Positions 25,092-35,229 of a stretch of DNA of 64,000 nt are shown piece after piece. Numbering within the stretch: position 1 is the stretch's first letter; the number at the start of each line of letters is the position of its first letter. The position numbers and the translations under genes are program-made. Source of the DNA: Berberis thunbergii (taxonomy: Eukaryota; Streptophyta; Magnoliopsida; Ranunculales; Berberidaceae); assembly GCA_003290165.1 (NCBI GenBank), contig QNQO01009148.1, positions 62,001-126,000 on the forward strand. The letters run 5' to 3'. The notes below the pieces were generated by a model. The model did no database searches. It was not told the DNA's origin and saw only the letters and a list, made by a program, of their open reading frames with translations.

Positions 25092-27180
25092 ATGGATAGT
25101 GTAGAAGATAATGAATGTAAGTTGGTGAAAGAATATGTAGAAGATACGAGGGAACCCCATGCTGGATGGAATTCGTCAACCTTGATGAGTTTCAACGTTA
25201 TTATCATGATTATGGTAATAAAAAGGGATTTCCAGTAAAAATAATGACTACTGAAAGAGATGGTGATGGAAAACCTATATTCATTCAGTTTTCATGTGGT
25301 CGGGCTGGGAAGCAACAAGGTCATGGAAAAAATGTATTCGGATTGCATGGGTTGACCAAATGTGGTTGTAAGGCTAAGATTAGAGGTCGTATACGAATTG
25401 ATGGAACAATTTTAGTGAAAAGAGTTACCCTTGATCACAATCATGATTTAAGCCCTGGTAAATCAAAATTTTATCTAAAGAATAGATCTATGAGCTCGTA
25501 TATCAAGAAGAAACTGGATTTTAATGATAGGGCAGATATTAGACCAACTAAGAGTTATTCGGCATGTGTGGTTGAAGGTGGTGGGCATGATAATTTGCCA
25601 TTTTCACAAAAAGATTGTTACAATTATTTGGGTAAAATGAGGAAGTTGAGACTTGGTGAAGGGGATGCGATGACATTTCATAACTACTTCCAAAAAATGC
25701 AAGCTAATAATGCTGATTTCTTTTATATGATGGATTTGGATGATGAAGGTAGGTTGAGAAATGTTTTTTGGGCTGACGCATGGAGTAGGACAACTTACAA
25801 GGAGTTTGGGGATGTTGTTACTTTTGACACTACATACTTGACAAATAAGTATGAGATGTCATTTGCTTCTTTTGTTGGGGTGAATTATCACGGTCAGTCA
25901 AATTTTTTGGCATGTGGATTGATATGTGGTGAAACGGTTGAAGAATTTGTGTGGTTTTTTCAAACTTGGCTCGTGTGTATGAATGACAATGCTCAATCTG
26001 CTATAATCACTGATCAAGATAGGGCAATGAAAAGGGCCATTGAAATTGTATTTCCCAGCACACGACACAGATGGTGCTTGTGGCATATCATGAAAAAGTT
26101 GCCCGAAAAGCTATCCGGTTGCAATGAATATGAGGCGATCAAGTTTGGAATGCAAAGAGCAGTTTATGATTCCCTGTCTCATGATGAGTTTGAAGAAAAT
26201 TGACATGATTTTATAGATAAATATAATCTGCATGAAAATGACTGGTTAAGTGGATTATACTATGAAAGGATGCGTTGAGTGCCAACATTTTAAAGAAATA
26301 CTTTTTGGGCGGGGATGTCTTCAACTCAAAGAAGTGAAAGCATGAATGATTTTTTTTGATGGTTATGTGAATTCGAATACCACATTGAAGCAATTCGTAG
26401 AACAATATGAGAATGCACTACGAAGTAAAGTCCAAAAGGAAGCTGAACTGGACTTTAAATCTTTTAGCCGAACGATTCCTTGCATTACTCCTTATGCAAT
26501 AGAGAAAAAAATTCAAGATGCGTATACTTTAAATAAATTTAGAGAGTTCCAAGAAGAGATAACAGGGAATCTATGTTGTAGAATTGTCAGTGAAGTTATG
26601 GATGGGGGTGGCTGTGAGTTGCACACTATTAAACAAGACTTGGTGATAAATGATAGGCAACGATCAGCCCATTTTGTAGTCTCTTTAAATGTTGACGACT
26701 TCGCGATCAAGTGTAATTGTCAATTGTTTTAGTTCAGGGGGGATCTTATGCAGACATGTATTGAAAGTCTTGTTTGAAAGAGAGATTCATGTCATACCTG
26801 ATAACTATGTTCTTCGGAGGTGGAGGAAAAGGAAGGCTCATACGAAGGTGAAGATTGTTTATTCAGATTGGGGAATAAAGCCTGAAAATGTGCGATTTGA
26901 AAAGATGTGCAATGCCTTCTATGAAATGGCTAACTTGGTCGCTGAGGATGAAAATAAGACATGCCAAGTTCAAGAATGGATCACTTTGAAGATGGACCAA
27001 CTTAAAATTGTTGGTAGTGATAACCATGTTGATTCACAAAGGTATTTGGAAGTGGGCACCACTACTTCTAGTTCTGGCATCCACATTCGTAGTCCATTAG
27101 CGGTTCGTAGCAAAGGACGACGGTCTAATTCAAGGATGAAATCCACCGTCGAAAAGATATGTAAAAGGATACAAAGATAA
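25092..27180 (+). pseudogene. FAR1/FRS-type MULE transposase, disrupted
   Basis: Three open pieces (25166-26203, 26346-26732, ~26750-27180) spell one protein. First is a FAR1-type DNA-binding zinc finger (TKCGCKAKIRG, then LDHNHDL). Next comes the MULE transposase core with FDTTYLTNKY and ITDQDRAMKRAI carrying the two aspartates, CLWHIMKKLPEKL, and a RSES-type segment where the catalytic glutamate is expected. Last is a SWIM-type finger (CNCQLF, then GILCRHVL). The probable start is ATG at 25092. Breaks: a one-base shift near 25164, TGA at 26201-26203 where tryptophan is expected, a second TGA of the same kind near 26276, shifts near 26287 and in the T8 run near 26350, and TAG plus a shift near 26730-26745. 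Domesticated FAR1/FHY3 genes share this layout, but the TIR context marks this as the element's own transposase. Confidence 0.88.
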
Positions 27181-27839
27181 AAAAAAAGAATGACACACAA
27201 AAGAATCAGGTTATTGACACAAATCTGGTATGTTTTGCAATGTGTTTTATGAAAGTATATTTTCTTAAGTCAAGAAAAGTGATTTATTTACAAATGTCAT
27301 TTGTAGGGTTTAGAGTGTATGCCTTATGTTATGCCTCGTGAAAGCAATGTGATGCCTCACGATTTACAATCTGGAAGAATTGGTCAATTCTACTCGATCC
27401 TCTCACAGGTGAATATTTTGTAGTTTGTATGTTTATCTTTGTAGGGTTTGTTTGTTTGTTTGTTATTAATCTTGTTTATTATTTATTTTTGCAACCGCCA
27501 GGTTCAAGCAACGAGATGAAGTATACAAATTATACGTTATGATCAGGTTGGTTAATCTTGTTTATCTTTCCCATATTGCTTATAAGGGGTAATGAGAAAT
27601 GAGGCAGAAAGTATGGTTTATCTTGTTTATCTTTCCCAGATCACCATAACTATCATGTAAGAAAGTGACTGGTGTCATTTGTGCATTTTTCTTTTGCACA
27701 TGTTCTACTGATGTACTCACCTATATTCTGGGAAACTAATCAAACAGATATAATATTCCATACTATTTGTTCAGCTGACATTTTTTACAAACAAATCTGC
27801 TTCAGTATAATATTCCTTACTATTTCCCGAAGTTCTTAA

Positions 27840-28239
27840 TCTGCAAGATTCTGTCACACGGGCTGATGCAACTGAAAATCAGCAGAATAATGCTGCTGAG
27901 ATTATTCAAAATGAGGACAGCAGCATGAAAGAAAGCATAATAGGCGAGGAAGATTTGAAACAAGGGGAAGCTGATGGCAAATCAGGGGTACCTTCTACTT
28001 AGTTTCATGATGTTGCAGGTAGGAAACAAGAAACTAGTGACCAAGTTGCAAGCGAGCAGCATCAGGCTGTTTATATCAATGATGACGATTTTGAACATGG
28101 GTGCATTTTTGTGGAGTACCTAAGAACTGAAGCATCATGCATGGCAGCACACTGCATACATGGACGGCTCTATGGGGATTGCATTGTCTCGGTCAATTAT
28201 GTTCCTCATGATCTGTACTTGTTAAGGTTTCCAAAATGA
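27840..28239 (+). pseudogene. Probable captured fragment of a U2AF-like RRM (UHM) splicing-factor gene
   Basis: Downstream of the transposase a readable stretch ends with GCIFVEYLRTEASCMAAHC, then IHGRLYGDCIVSVNYVPHDLYLLRFPK and TGA. The pattern of an RNP1-like (G)CIFVEY strand, the AA.C.HGR helix/loop and a last strand followed by a basic tail resembles the C-terminal U2AF-homology RRM. The preceding acidic segment (ENQQNNAAEIIQNEDSS) is interrupted by TAG at 28000-28002. A CAG acceptor precedes 28019. The family call rests on pattern memory. Confidence 0.5.
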
Positions 28240-28447
28240 AGATTTATGAGTACCATGTTTACATGGATTGCACACATCTGCTGGAAGTTTTTACTTGTGC
28301 TTTAGTTTTTCTTGGTTTTTTGTTCAGTCCCTTTGTCATCTATTATTGCACACCTCTGCTGGAACTTGTGAAAAAAACAGATGTAAAATGAAGCTTTATC
28401 AACTGGACAGCATACGCTGTTATCAAATTGCTACAAAAGGAATTTGC

Positions 28448-28480
28448 CATTGCTTTACCTGTTATCAGATTGGATTTCAA
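28448..28480 (+). repeat. 33-bp direct repeat, copy 1 (flanks the bZIP fragment)
   Basis: Begins CATTGCTTTACCTGTTATCA and is identical to 28838-28870. The two copies bracket the captured bZIP exon. A second short duplication (GCGCCACTACATCC near 28894 and 28964) lies just downstream. Confidence 0.9.
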
Positions 28481-28546
28481 ATTGCTCAAAATCCGTTATG
28501 CTCTTCCACTGTTACCAAACACTAGTCACCTTTGACAGTAATATAC

Positions 28547-28757
28547 CTCTTGATGCGTTTTACATCGATGTTAGTCATGCTTTGTCCAAATGAACCAGCT
28601 TCAATTCCAATATCATCATCGTCAGACTGCTCCCTGGAAGAACCACTGGTTGCTCCCCTTGTCGGGTTCTCCCCATTTTTGAGTTCAAGCCTAGAGGTTG
28701 GACTTCCAGCTGACCCATTTGCTGTGCTTACAAATGTTACACTACTAGATGCAGGAC
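28547..28757 (-). pseudogene. Captured single exon of a group C bZIP transcription factor gene
   Basis: On the minus strand 211 nt read ANGSAGSPTSRLELKNGENP, RGATSGSSREQSDDDDIGIE and NIDVKRIKR. This is the segment just N-terminal to the basic region in CPRF2/BZO2H-type bZIPs (TSGSSREQSDD, then KR.(R/K)R). Both edges keep splice signals: TGTAG before GTCCTGC and AAGAG before GTATAT. The downstream basic region and zipper are absent. The piece was therefore acquired from genomic DNA rather than cDNA. Confidence 0.7.
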
Positions 28758-28837
28758 CTACATTCAAGTAAAACTCCCCTAGAAATTGAAGCTTAAAACA
28801 TGCAGTACTACTGGATTGTATCGAGTTAGATCTGCTA

Positions 28838-28870
28838 CATTGCTTTACCTGTTATCAGATTGGATTTCAA
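28838..28870 (+). repeat. 33-bp direct repeat, copy 2
   Basis: Perfect copy of 28448-28480 on the far side of the captured bZIP exon. Confidence 0.9.
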
Positions 28871-29224
28871 TCTAAGTTGCGCCACTACATCCTGGATTAT
28901 ATAGCAAGGTTATCGACTTGCATGACAAGGCCCAATCACAGTGGGAAACGCAAGACACTTGCGCCACTACATCCGAACAGAAACATAAAAGAGGCTATAC
29001 AAAATAAAATGCTCTGCGATTCCGTTTTCTAGAGTTGATGAAGATGTACAAAATATGAAAACAAATCACAAAAATAACAGAGGCTGAATTTACCAATCGT
29101 TTGTAGTTATGAATCTGGTATCATTACATCAGAGCTAAAAAATATTACATTAGATCATTCGGCCAAGAACTTAAAAATAAATAGTACAAGTAAGATAATA
29201 ATTACTGTTATCAAAGTGATGATT

Positions 29225-31604
29225 TTTTTTTTTTTTTTTTTTTTTTTAAAATTAACCTCCAGTAGGGAGGGGCAACTATGGGATGCCAGACCTTTATTAA
29301 CTTTGCCAAAGAGAACTTACAAAACGATGCAGGGGTACATTACGACGTTACCCGCATTTGGGAGACAAAACAAAGATAATCATAACAAAATGTAAACAAT
29401 TTCCTAAAGGAACGAAACAAATCCCCTAAGGAAAAAATCTAAAAGACTAATAAGAAGAACCGAAATGGAATCCAAACAAAACCGTATGAATCCCGGGTTG
29501 CCCAAGCTGCCAGGAACCCCATTCCCTCGCAACCACCAACCCAAAACATGTATTTACTCATCTCCATGGCGAATGTATGCCGTATGTGATCTATCGAGTA
29601 CAATCAAACCGGCAACTTTCCTAGGCATTTCTGTCCCAATAAAAGAAATTGTCCTATGATCTCTTTGAGCTCTATCCGCTAAAGTATCCGCCACTGCATT
29701 GGCTTCACGATAAATATGATGACAGACTAACGACATAGTCGCTGCCAAAAGCCTAATTTCTTTCAGAATATTCTCCAAATGCCAAGGTATTTTTAAATGA
29801 TCCGTAAACCATCCGCAAACAAGGGCTGAGTCCGATTGTATAATCACCTTTTTGAAGCCCCATCCTAGGCAAAGGCGAAGGCCTTCCAGAAGAGCCAAAA
29901 GTTCTGCTTTATTGTTGGAACCTTCGCCAAAGAAAATTTGTTTGCCCACCACACAAAAACCTCTCGAGTTTCTGATAATCACACCCCCAGATGCCTTTTC
30001 CTTGCGGGAAGCGCCATCAACATTCAACGCTACAAAGTCTATGGGCGGAGGGTGCCAATAAACTATTCGAACCAATTTCCTTCTAACAGGAATCTCAGTC
30101 AAACCCAACGCCCGTAAGGGGGCCTTACAGCTACTGGCTTGCTTGGGTTTACTGAAAGAATTTGCCAACCGCAACTGGCGCCTAATATTCAAAATCGCCG
30201 AGGCGGTATTTGGGGGAACATCTTCATAAACACATTTGCATCGTTGTTTCCAGATTTCCCATAAAATGAGCATAGGAGAGAGGAAGAATAACACACCTGT
30301 TTGCGACGTGCGATTTGCTCTCTTGAACCAGGATACTAGCACCGTTGATATGGCTGCTGGGCGGCGTATATGCATATCAAAAACTCCATCAAAATGGTTC
30401 CACACCTTTCTTGCCAATTCTCCGTCTAGAAAAAGATGCTGCAAAGATTCTTGCTTAGACGAGCTACAGCAACGACATCTGGATGCCAGACTAAGACCAC
30501 ATCTGTATAATTCCCCATCCACTGGCACTCCTCGACGGAGTAATTTCCAAACAAAGACCGATATCCTGGAGGGAAGAAGATCTTGCCAAATCATGGAGCT
30601 GATGGCAGTACCCCGACCTTTTTCCCGTAGCAACTCATAGGCCGACTGAATAGAAAAAAGACCATTCTTATTAGGAACCCACACACACGTATCTGTTTCA
30701 TGTGCCGCACCTCGTAATCTCTCTGTAAAAAGACCACGAGCCAAACTTCTCAAATCCGGATGAACCAATTCAAAATCATTCAAACTCACATCATTGACCG
30801 TAGGCCAAAGATCCTGATTAGACATCTCCGTCGATCTTTTGAAAGAAACCATCAAGTTCCAGTTTTCCTCAAAGAAACTGCTATCTCCCATACCAATACG
30901 CCAAAGCGAGTTACTCAAAAGAAATTGTCTCTCAAGCATAATTTCTTTGTAGAAAGGAGAAGAACCAGCTTTAATTGGTTGACTATGGAGAGCAACTCCG
31001 TGAATCCAGTATTTGCGTCTCATAAAAGTAGCCCATAACGAGTCTGAAGTTAGCATTCGCCAAAGGGCCTTGAGACGAAAAGCCTTCATTACAATCATCA
31101 AATCCCTAACTCCCAAACCACCTTCCGCCCGAGGCAAGCAAATTGTACTCCAAGACACCCATTTTTTCTTAAGACGACCTCCTGGCGATAATAATTTGGC
31201 CTTCCATCCCTGAATGCGAGCCTGAATCTTCAAAATTAATTCTTCAAAGAATGCTATTTTCATTCTCCCTTGGAAGACCGGACCTCCCAAATATGTCAAT
31301 GGGCCAACGCGAAACTGAAAATCCGTATAACTTTTTAATGCAACTATGCGTTCCGCTGCTGCCCTATCATCCAAAGTAAAAGAGTTTTTTCCCTCATTTA
31401 TTTTCTGACCCGAGAGCCGACAGTACCGTCGCAGAAACTCCATGCATCCCACGACTGAAGATTGTCGGTCATTCAAAAAGACAAGCGTGTCGTCTGCATA
31501 CAGAAGATGAGATATAGGATTGCAATTCCTGGGGGTGTAGTAGTATCCTATTTTCCCCTCCTCAAAAGCTTGTTTCAAACCCCTACTCAGCACTTCTGAA
31601 CCAA
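29225..31604 (-). mobile_element. 5'-truncated plant L1-type LINE nested in the MULE, 17-bp TSD
   Basis: TTATCAAAGTGATGATT flanks it perfectly (29208-29224 and 31605-31621). A ~23-nt poly(A) appears as T's at 29225-29247, fixing the 3' end and minus orientation. The coding part (31604 to the stop at 29554) is open for ~680 codons: the end of reverse transcriptase with the YADD box (HLLYADDTLVFLN), the thumb and connecting region, a zf-RVT region (IWQDLLPSRISVFVWKLL, then CRCCSSSKQESLQHLFLDGE) and a C-terminal RNase H (NVDGASRKEKASGGVIIRN, NNKAELLALLEGL, IIQSDSALVCGW, YREANAVADTLAD). Endonuclease and most of RT are missing. The intact frame and exact TSD point to a young insertion. Confidence 0.93.
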
Positions 31605-31621
31605 TTATCAAAGTGATGATT

Positions 31622-31934
31622 AAGTCCCTCGTAACAGCCCAATGATCGTTGTTCCCTTGGGTGTCATTTCTTTGATAATTGGATGGATCGGCTTCATCGT
31701 AAAAAACATGATCGTTATCCTTGACATCTTCGTTGTTGTTGAATTCCTTTAAATCTTGTATCGCCGCTTCTGAGCGAACCCACAGCGCATACGCTTCTTC
31801 AGTTTCAGTGACTCGCCTAAACCCCTTATAACAAGCACCCCTATACTCTGATACCGCAGATAAACATGCTTGCCAGCTCAGGTATAGTCCAGGTTGACGA
31901 CCTCGATGCACAATGTACGCTATGAATGTCATTG
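31622..31934 (-). pseudogene. RNase H1 N-terminal (viroplasmin-like) domain exon inside the MULE, split by the LINE
   Basis: After a splice acceptor (AAATGCAG, exon edge 31934) the minus strand reads FIAYIVHRGRQPGLYLSWQA, then YRGACYKGFRRVTETEEAYA. This is the small RNA/DNA-hybrid-binding fold found at the N-terminus of RNase H1 and related plant proteins. The LINE insertion at 31604 ends the original frame, and by chance the frame continues into LINE coding sequence, giving one 807-codon open frame (31977-29554). It may be the element's second gene or a captured host domain. Confidence 0.6.
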
Positions 31935-32420
31935 CTGCATTTAAAAATAAAATTAGAAAAGCAATGCAATGCAACAAATAAGGAATATTTTTTTTGAAAA
32001 TTCATGAACATATTCACGCATAAACGGGAATACAGAAACGGGAAACAAATTTTTACAATCAAAACAAATGATAAGACATTCAAAATTGCTACAAAAGGAA
32101 AATGTTTATCATGTTTTCTACTATTAATATTCATGTTAATCTCAGCTACCAGATACTTTTTTAGTTTGATATTGTGAACCTACATTTGTCATTCACCCAA
32201 TGTTTCCACACAATATCACACACTTTGGCTTTCAATTCAGATTTCTTCACTAATGAAAAATAGAGAGTACACAATAATGTTACCCCTCTGATGAACCCGT
32301 TACTAGGTCTTCCTCATGATTTGTTCATTAACCCATTTTGAGTTCGAGTGAACACGGCGTCCTTGAGTGCCACATTCTGCACTCCATCTTCTTCAAAATA
32401 TTTTCCAAGACTCCCAATAC

Positions 32421-32993
32421 TGTCACATAACGTATGACGACAACAACCCAATAAAAACCTAATTCTTCAAAATCAATCACCAAAGTGTACTTCCAACTCA
32501 TATAAGAACTTGCTAACCTGAAAGACCCTAGATCTTTAGCCCTAGCTCTAGTAGAAACCCTAGATCTAGAAATCCCCAACAAGAAATTACCCACAAAGAG
32601 GGAGAGAATGAGAAGGAAAATACAGTTAGACAAAGGTAGCAGCTTTACCTTTTGGGAGAGAGTGGCGATTCGTCTCCCACTTCTCTTCTCTGTCGAGCTT
32701 CGTTGGGGGAGATGGAGGGGCTTCTCTGTCGAGCTTCGTTTGGGGAGAAGGAGGGCTTCGGCGTTACTCTGGCTTCGTTTGGGGAGAGGGAGGGAGTGAT
32801 TTCTTCTCTTCTCTGTCTCTGTCTTTGTATGGGCGAGATAGAAATGGGGAGAGGGAGAGGTTCCCTCTTTCTTTTTTCCCCCAAATTTTGATTCCCTCCA
32901 TTTTATTTTATTTTCGAAACGATGCTCGTGCACGTGCACAGGAGCCTCCCTCACCCATTTCCTCGTTGTTTTCCTCGACAGTTAGACAAACTG
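32421..32993 (-). repeat. Right terminal inverted repeat of the MULE
   Basis: Inverse copy of the left TIR, including the CCCCAAACGAAGC minisatellite units and the MSWKYTLVIDFEELGFY stretch (minus strand, from about 32503). It lacks ~150 bp present in the left TIR. Confidence 0.85.
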
Positions 32994-34132
32994 TAATTAC
33001 TTACCAAACAAATATAACTCAATCAGGATCTAAAGAAAAGGATACGTCGTGATAAGAAACATCTAATCAATCAGGATTTGTGCATTTAGATGTCAAAATG
33101 TATTCTATTATCCTATTGTAGATAAAAATGTGTATATGGGTATTGCAATCCTAGCTAAAGCTAAATGTAATAATGTAATCTCGATTCTAATTTAGATAAA
33201 GACCCCATTAATTTAGAAACAATATTCATATAGTTGTACACACAATTTAAAATGAAAAATCGTTTCATTATCCGCCCCCTCTGACTTTGTTTTATTTTTT
33301 ATCTAAATTGAAAAAAATTAAAATTAAAGATTTACTCGCAACACATATTTTCTTCAAAATAAATAATAAAAAGATATTCAAAAATCAACACTTATGAAAT
33401 CCCACCTAAAATGTTCTCTCTTTTGGTCCTTGTTGAAGAAATTATCATTGATGATTATTTATTAGCCACAGTAAAGAAAAATTCAAAGAACTTTTGTCGT
33501 CAATTCATCTCGACTATGGTTTCAAAGAACTTTTGTCATGCATAAGGTAGAAGTCATACTTAAACAAGCATGAACATCTAAAATTCATGGTTATGTCGTG
33601 TAATACCCTCTCAATTCACTTACCAATATACTTTTATTATCTTATAAATAAATAATATTTATTATTGGTAATATTTATTAATTGGTAATAGTTACAAATA
33701 GTTATATATTTAATGATTTTAATTTAGGACCTAGGTTAGTAGGTTTAGGTTGGTGGTGGGTAAGAAATGAGTGATAGTTGTGTTTAGCCAAATAAACCCT
33801 AATTAAACACTCATTTAAATCACAGCCTCATTTTTCTATCTGGATACACACATAAAAAAAGGAAAAACTTACGTAGAAAAAAGTGGGAGGCGATAAAGGA
33901 AGAACTTTAGAATCTTTGCAAAAACGGTGAGTAAAAATTCTAATGTTCATTTTTATATATTGTTTGTTGAGTTTAGTATAAAATCTACTTGTCAAATAAA
34001 TATTGCCATCATACTATCTTTCATTACGTCATGGATAACACCCCTTTAATGAAATATTGTCATCGCCACTTTAATGAAATCTATTTTTTACTGTTGATGG
34101 GGGAACATCTTGAATGAAAATTGATTTACTAT

Positions 34133-34330
34133 TGATAGAGACATGAAAATGGATTTACAGTTGATGGACATCTTTCATGCAATCCGTGATTTACTGTTGA
34201 TAGAGACATGAAAACGGATTTACTGTTGATGGACATCTTTTATGCAATCCATGATTTACTGTTGATATGGGGATATCTTGAATGATAATTGATTTACTGT
34301 TGATAGAGACATGAAAACTGTTTTAATTTT
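34133..34330. repeat. Degenerate ~65-bp tandem repeat
   Basis: Units repeat GATTTACTGTTGATAGAGAC, then ATGAAAA(C/T)GGATTTAC, then GTTGATGGACATCTTT(C/T)ATG. About three copies are visible, with looser copies extending to ~34420. Confidence 0.75.
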
Positions 34331-34899
34331 TTTATATTTTCTTTTTTTGCTATTAATGGGATGGGAAATTTTCGAAGAAAAATTTGATTAATGGTGGATG
34401 GGGACATCTTTACTTAATGAATAAATAAAAAATGATTTAGAAAAGTGTTTTGTTTTTTTGTTGATGGGATGGAGACATTTTTAATGATACTGTTTGTTTG
34501 TTTTTTGTTTTTTTTTTTGATAGAGACTCCCTTATGGAAATTGGTTTTATTATTGATGGAGGCGGCACATTCTTATTTAAATATTATTTTTTGATTTTAT
34601 CCCATGTTCATGATTTGATTTAGGGCTAGTTTAAAATGCAAGTTTAATTTGGGCCTTGTATTTATACAACAATGTATTTCAATCATTTTTCTTAAATACC
34701 TCAAATTAATGAATATAGTTAAAGTGTTGCTATAATGTAGGTGTTCATATGTGATGTGTTAGGTATCCCAACATTTGACCATTAAAGGTTTAGTTTATAT
34801 TAGAGATATTATGATTTGTCTATACTTAGATAATTTAATAATGAAATTATAAATTAATAGTGAGAATTAGCTGATTTTCTTTGCGCTCTTTTCCACAAC

Positions 34900-35229
34900 T
34901 CAAAAAAAAAAAATTGTATACATACTTGCTTGTATACGTGTAATATTATTTTGGGTATACAGAATTGCTTGCATATCGGTACGTCGTTCCATGTGAGTTC
35001 GATAGTACATGTAGTATTTACTATTTAGAAAATACTTGGCAGGTATCAAACTTCGGGTGAGATGACATGACACTCGATGTGATACTCCACTTGAGTCATG
35101 TACACTCCGAGTGGCTTCGATGGCAAACGAGACACACTTGAATGAGGTGTGTTCGGCACAGGAAGAGAGTGCGATTGTGAAAAATAAGCTAAGAATTAGG
35201 AAAATAAATAAAATCATTGAATTGATCAT
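34900..35229 (-). CDS. Doubtful small open frame with N-terminal hydrophobic stretch, 109 aa
   Basis: Begins MINSMILFIFLILSLFFTIA followed by LSSCAEHTSFKC, which looks like a signal peptide and a Cys-containing mature part. No family resemblance was recognised, the C-terminal half has odd composition, and no introns or conserved motifs support it. It may be chance or a decayed small secreted peptide. Confidence 0.15.
   Translation of the reverse strand: MINSMILFIFLILSLFFTIALSSCAEHTSFKCVSFAIEATRSVHDSSGVSHRVSCHLTRSLIPAKYFLNSKYYMYYRTHMERRTDMQAILYTQNNITRIQASMYTIFFF

Larger units (their letters stand above)
23020..32993. mobile_element. ~10 kb Mutator-like element (MULE) with long TIRs and perfect 9-bp TSD
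   Basis: Both ends begin CAGTTTGTCTAA(T/C)TGTCGAGG, and TAATTACTT occurs directly outside each end (23011-23019 and 32994-33002), a perfect 9-bp duplication as expected for Mutator. Terminal inverted repeats run about 23020-23725 and 32421-32993. Inside are a FAR1-type transposase pseudogene (+), a U2AF-like fragment (+), a bZIP exon fragment (-), an RNase H1 N-terminal-like exon (-) and a nested LINE. Without the LINE and its extra target copy the element is about 7.6 kb. The intact TSD and readable TIRs suggest a fairly recent insertion, but the transposase is broken. Confidence 0.9.

Noticed and set aside
25166..26203. Domesticated FAR1/FRS host transcription factor
   Set aside because: It lies between matched TIRs with a 9-bp TSD and has several frame breaks, so it is the element's own transposase.
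30236..30640. 134-codon plus-strand open frame
   Set aside because: Antisense shadow of the LINE coding region, which has recognisable RT, zf-RVT and RNase H motifs.
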